A stretch of DNA of 5,726 nucleotides, from NCBI GenBank assembly GCA_003663565.1, contig QMTT01000073.1, positions 1 through 5,726 of the forward strand. The letters are read 5' to 3'. The DNA comes from Thermoplasmata archaeon. GTDB taxonomy: Archaea; Thermoplasmatota; B47-G6; B47-G6B; 47-G6. A program made the translations under genes and the position numbers. Under the pieces are notes generated by a model. It worked only from the letters and a program-made list of their open reading frames with translations, was not told the origin of the DNA and ran no database searches. Below are positions 4,999-5,726 of the stretch, piece after piece; positions within the stretch are counted from its first letter, which is position 1; every line of letters begins with the position of its first letter.

Positions 4999-5726
4999 AT
5001 GGGAATTTTTGACTTCATAAAAGGAAAAAAGGAAACATACTTACCAGTAGAAATAAGAGCAGGAATAACAGAAGACATTCCTGACTTCTCAGACATAGTG
5101 GCAGAGATTAAGAAATACAGACCACAAATCCAAACTTCCATGACCTCAATCTTAGGAAAAGGATACTTAGAAGTAGGAGGAGGAATTGCACCACTATGGC
5201 CAATTCCAGAACCGTTCATTGAATTCCTGTTCAACTATTCAGACATTCTAAGAAACATAATAAGAACGCTCAGAGTAGAACTCTTTAAGAATGGAATAGA
5301 AGTCCAGCCAAAGTACTACTCAAAATGTCTTGACTGCGGAAAAGAATTTGACGAAGAATTTGATAGATGTCCTGAATGCGGAAGCAAAAACCTAAAATAC
5401 CCATCCGACGAAGAAAAGAAAAGAATAGAAGAGTTTATCCAGAAAGTCAACGAAGCAGACATGACTCTTTTAGATGTTCTCGGACAGATAGAGGACGACC
5501 TAAACCAATACGATAACGCTTACCTCTATTTCATGAAAGATTACTATTTCAACGACGAAGGAGAACTAATAGGAGCAGAGTTAAAAGAAATCTACAGAAT
5601 CCATCCGAACAAAGTAATAAAGATAATGGATGGTTATGGAAGATTCGGATACAGCAACGGAGAAGAAGTTTATGTCTGTTTGGAACACAGAAACACACTA
5701 CAAAGAAAAAGAGAATACTGTAAATT
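4999..5726 (+). CDS. Portal protein (N-terminal part; runs off the window) with internal zinc ribbon
   Basis: 242 residues are present and the frame is still open at the last base. The portal is the dodecameric ring at one capsid vertex through which TerL pumps DNA. Seen: an MGIFDFI start as in many phage portals; a PLWPIPEPF segment; a helix with LRNIIRTLRVELFKNGIEV (84-102), similar to the region where portals describe paired helices before the wing sheet; an inserted zinc ribbon C110-x2-C113-x10-C124-x2-C127; the helix VNEADMTLLDVLGQIEDDLNQ broken by no gaps; the strand NAYLYFMKDYYFNDEGEL typical of the portal wing; and EIYRIHPNKV. C227, H230 and C241 near the edge may begin a second metal site. 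The ATG at 4999 has a GTGAT element five bases upstream instead of a standard ribosome binding site. Assignment rests on these patterns and on the position after terL. Confidence 0.82.
   Translation, partial: MGIFDFIKGKKETYLPVEIRAGITEDIPDFSDIVAEIKKYRPQIQTSMTSILGKGYLEVGGGIAPLWPIPEPFIEFLFNYSDILRNIIRTLRVELFKNGIEVQPKYYSKCLDCGKEFDEEFDRCPECGSKNLKYPSDEEKKRIEEFIQKVNEADMTLLDVLGQIEDDLNQYDNAYLYFMKDYYFNDEGELIGAELKEIYRIHPNKVIKIMDGYGRFGYSNGEEVYVCLEHRNTLQRKREYCK

Noticed and set aside
2233..5226. Eight GAATTC sites clustered after position 2233
   Set aside because: Most arise from adjacent Glu (GAA) and Phe (TTC) codons or similar codon pairs, which become frequent where TTC replaces TTT; no need for a special function.

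Overview
This window looks like a piece of a double-stranded DNA tailed virus (Caudoviricetes), or an integrated copy of one. It carries a large terminase followed by a portal protein, the head-packaging core of such viruses, and every gene lies on the + strand with start/stop overlaps or almost no spacing. The DNA is AT-rich. Arginine is written almost entirely as AGA/AGG and isoleucine often as ATA, and the proteins are rich in Lys and Glu; together these suggest a thermophilic host. Whether the host is a bacterium (for example Aquificota) or an archaeon cannot be settled here. The bacterial-type GTP cyclohydrolase I leans bacterial, while the missing palindromes GATC, CTAG and GTAC recall restriction specificities known from Methanocaldococcus.

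Left part (1-1673): the end of a type I GTP cyclohydrolase (folE), a complete 7-cyano-7-deazaguanine synthase (queC), and a compact, divergent tRNA-guanine transglycosylase-like protein of the DpdA type. folE makes the first intermediate and queC the last step of preQ0 synthesis. A DpdA-type enzyme swaps guanine for preQ0 in DNA. The likely purpose is a virus genome carrying 7-deazaguanine bases that resist host nucleases. queD and queE are not in the window and may lie upstream.

Middle part (1663-2843): a ParB/sulfiredoxin-fold protein overlapping dpdA by 11 bases, then a basic protein with a four-cysteine cluster directly upstream of the terminase, which makes it a candidate small terminase subunit. 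The ParB-like protein is the most ambiguous gene: it could serve packaging or segregation, or be a partner of DpdA comparable to the DGQHR-type DpdB of bacterial dpd clusters.

Right part (2840-5726): large terminase with intact ATPase and nuclease residues, an unknown 117-residue protein, an eight-cysteine zinc protein, and the first 242 residues of a portal protein that contains a zinc ribbon. Codon use changes sharply at the terminase: Asn is mostly AAT before it and mostly AAC after it, so the modification block and the packaging block may have different histories. No gap exceeds 50 bases, and I saw no tRNA, rRNA, CRISPR, insertion sequence or clear terminator.
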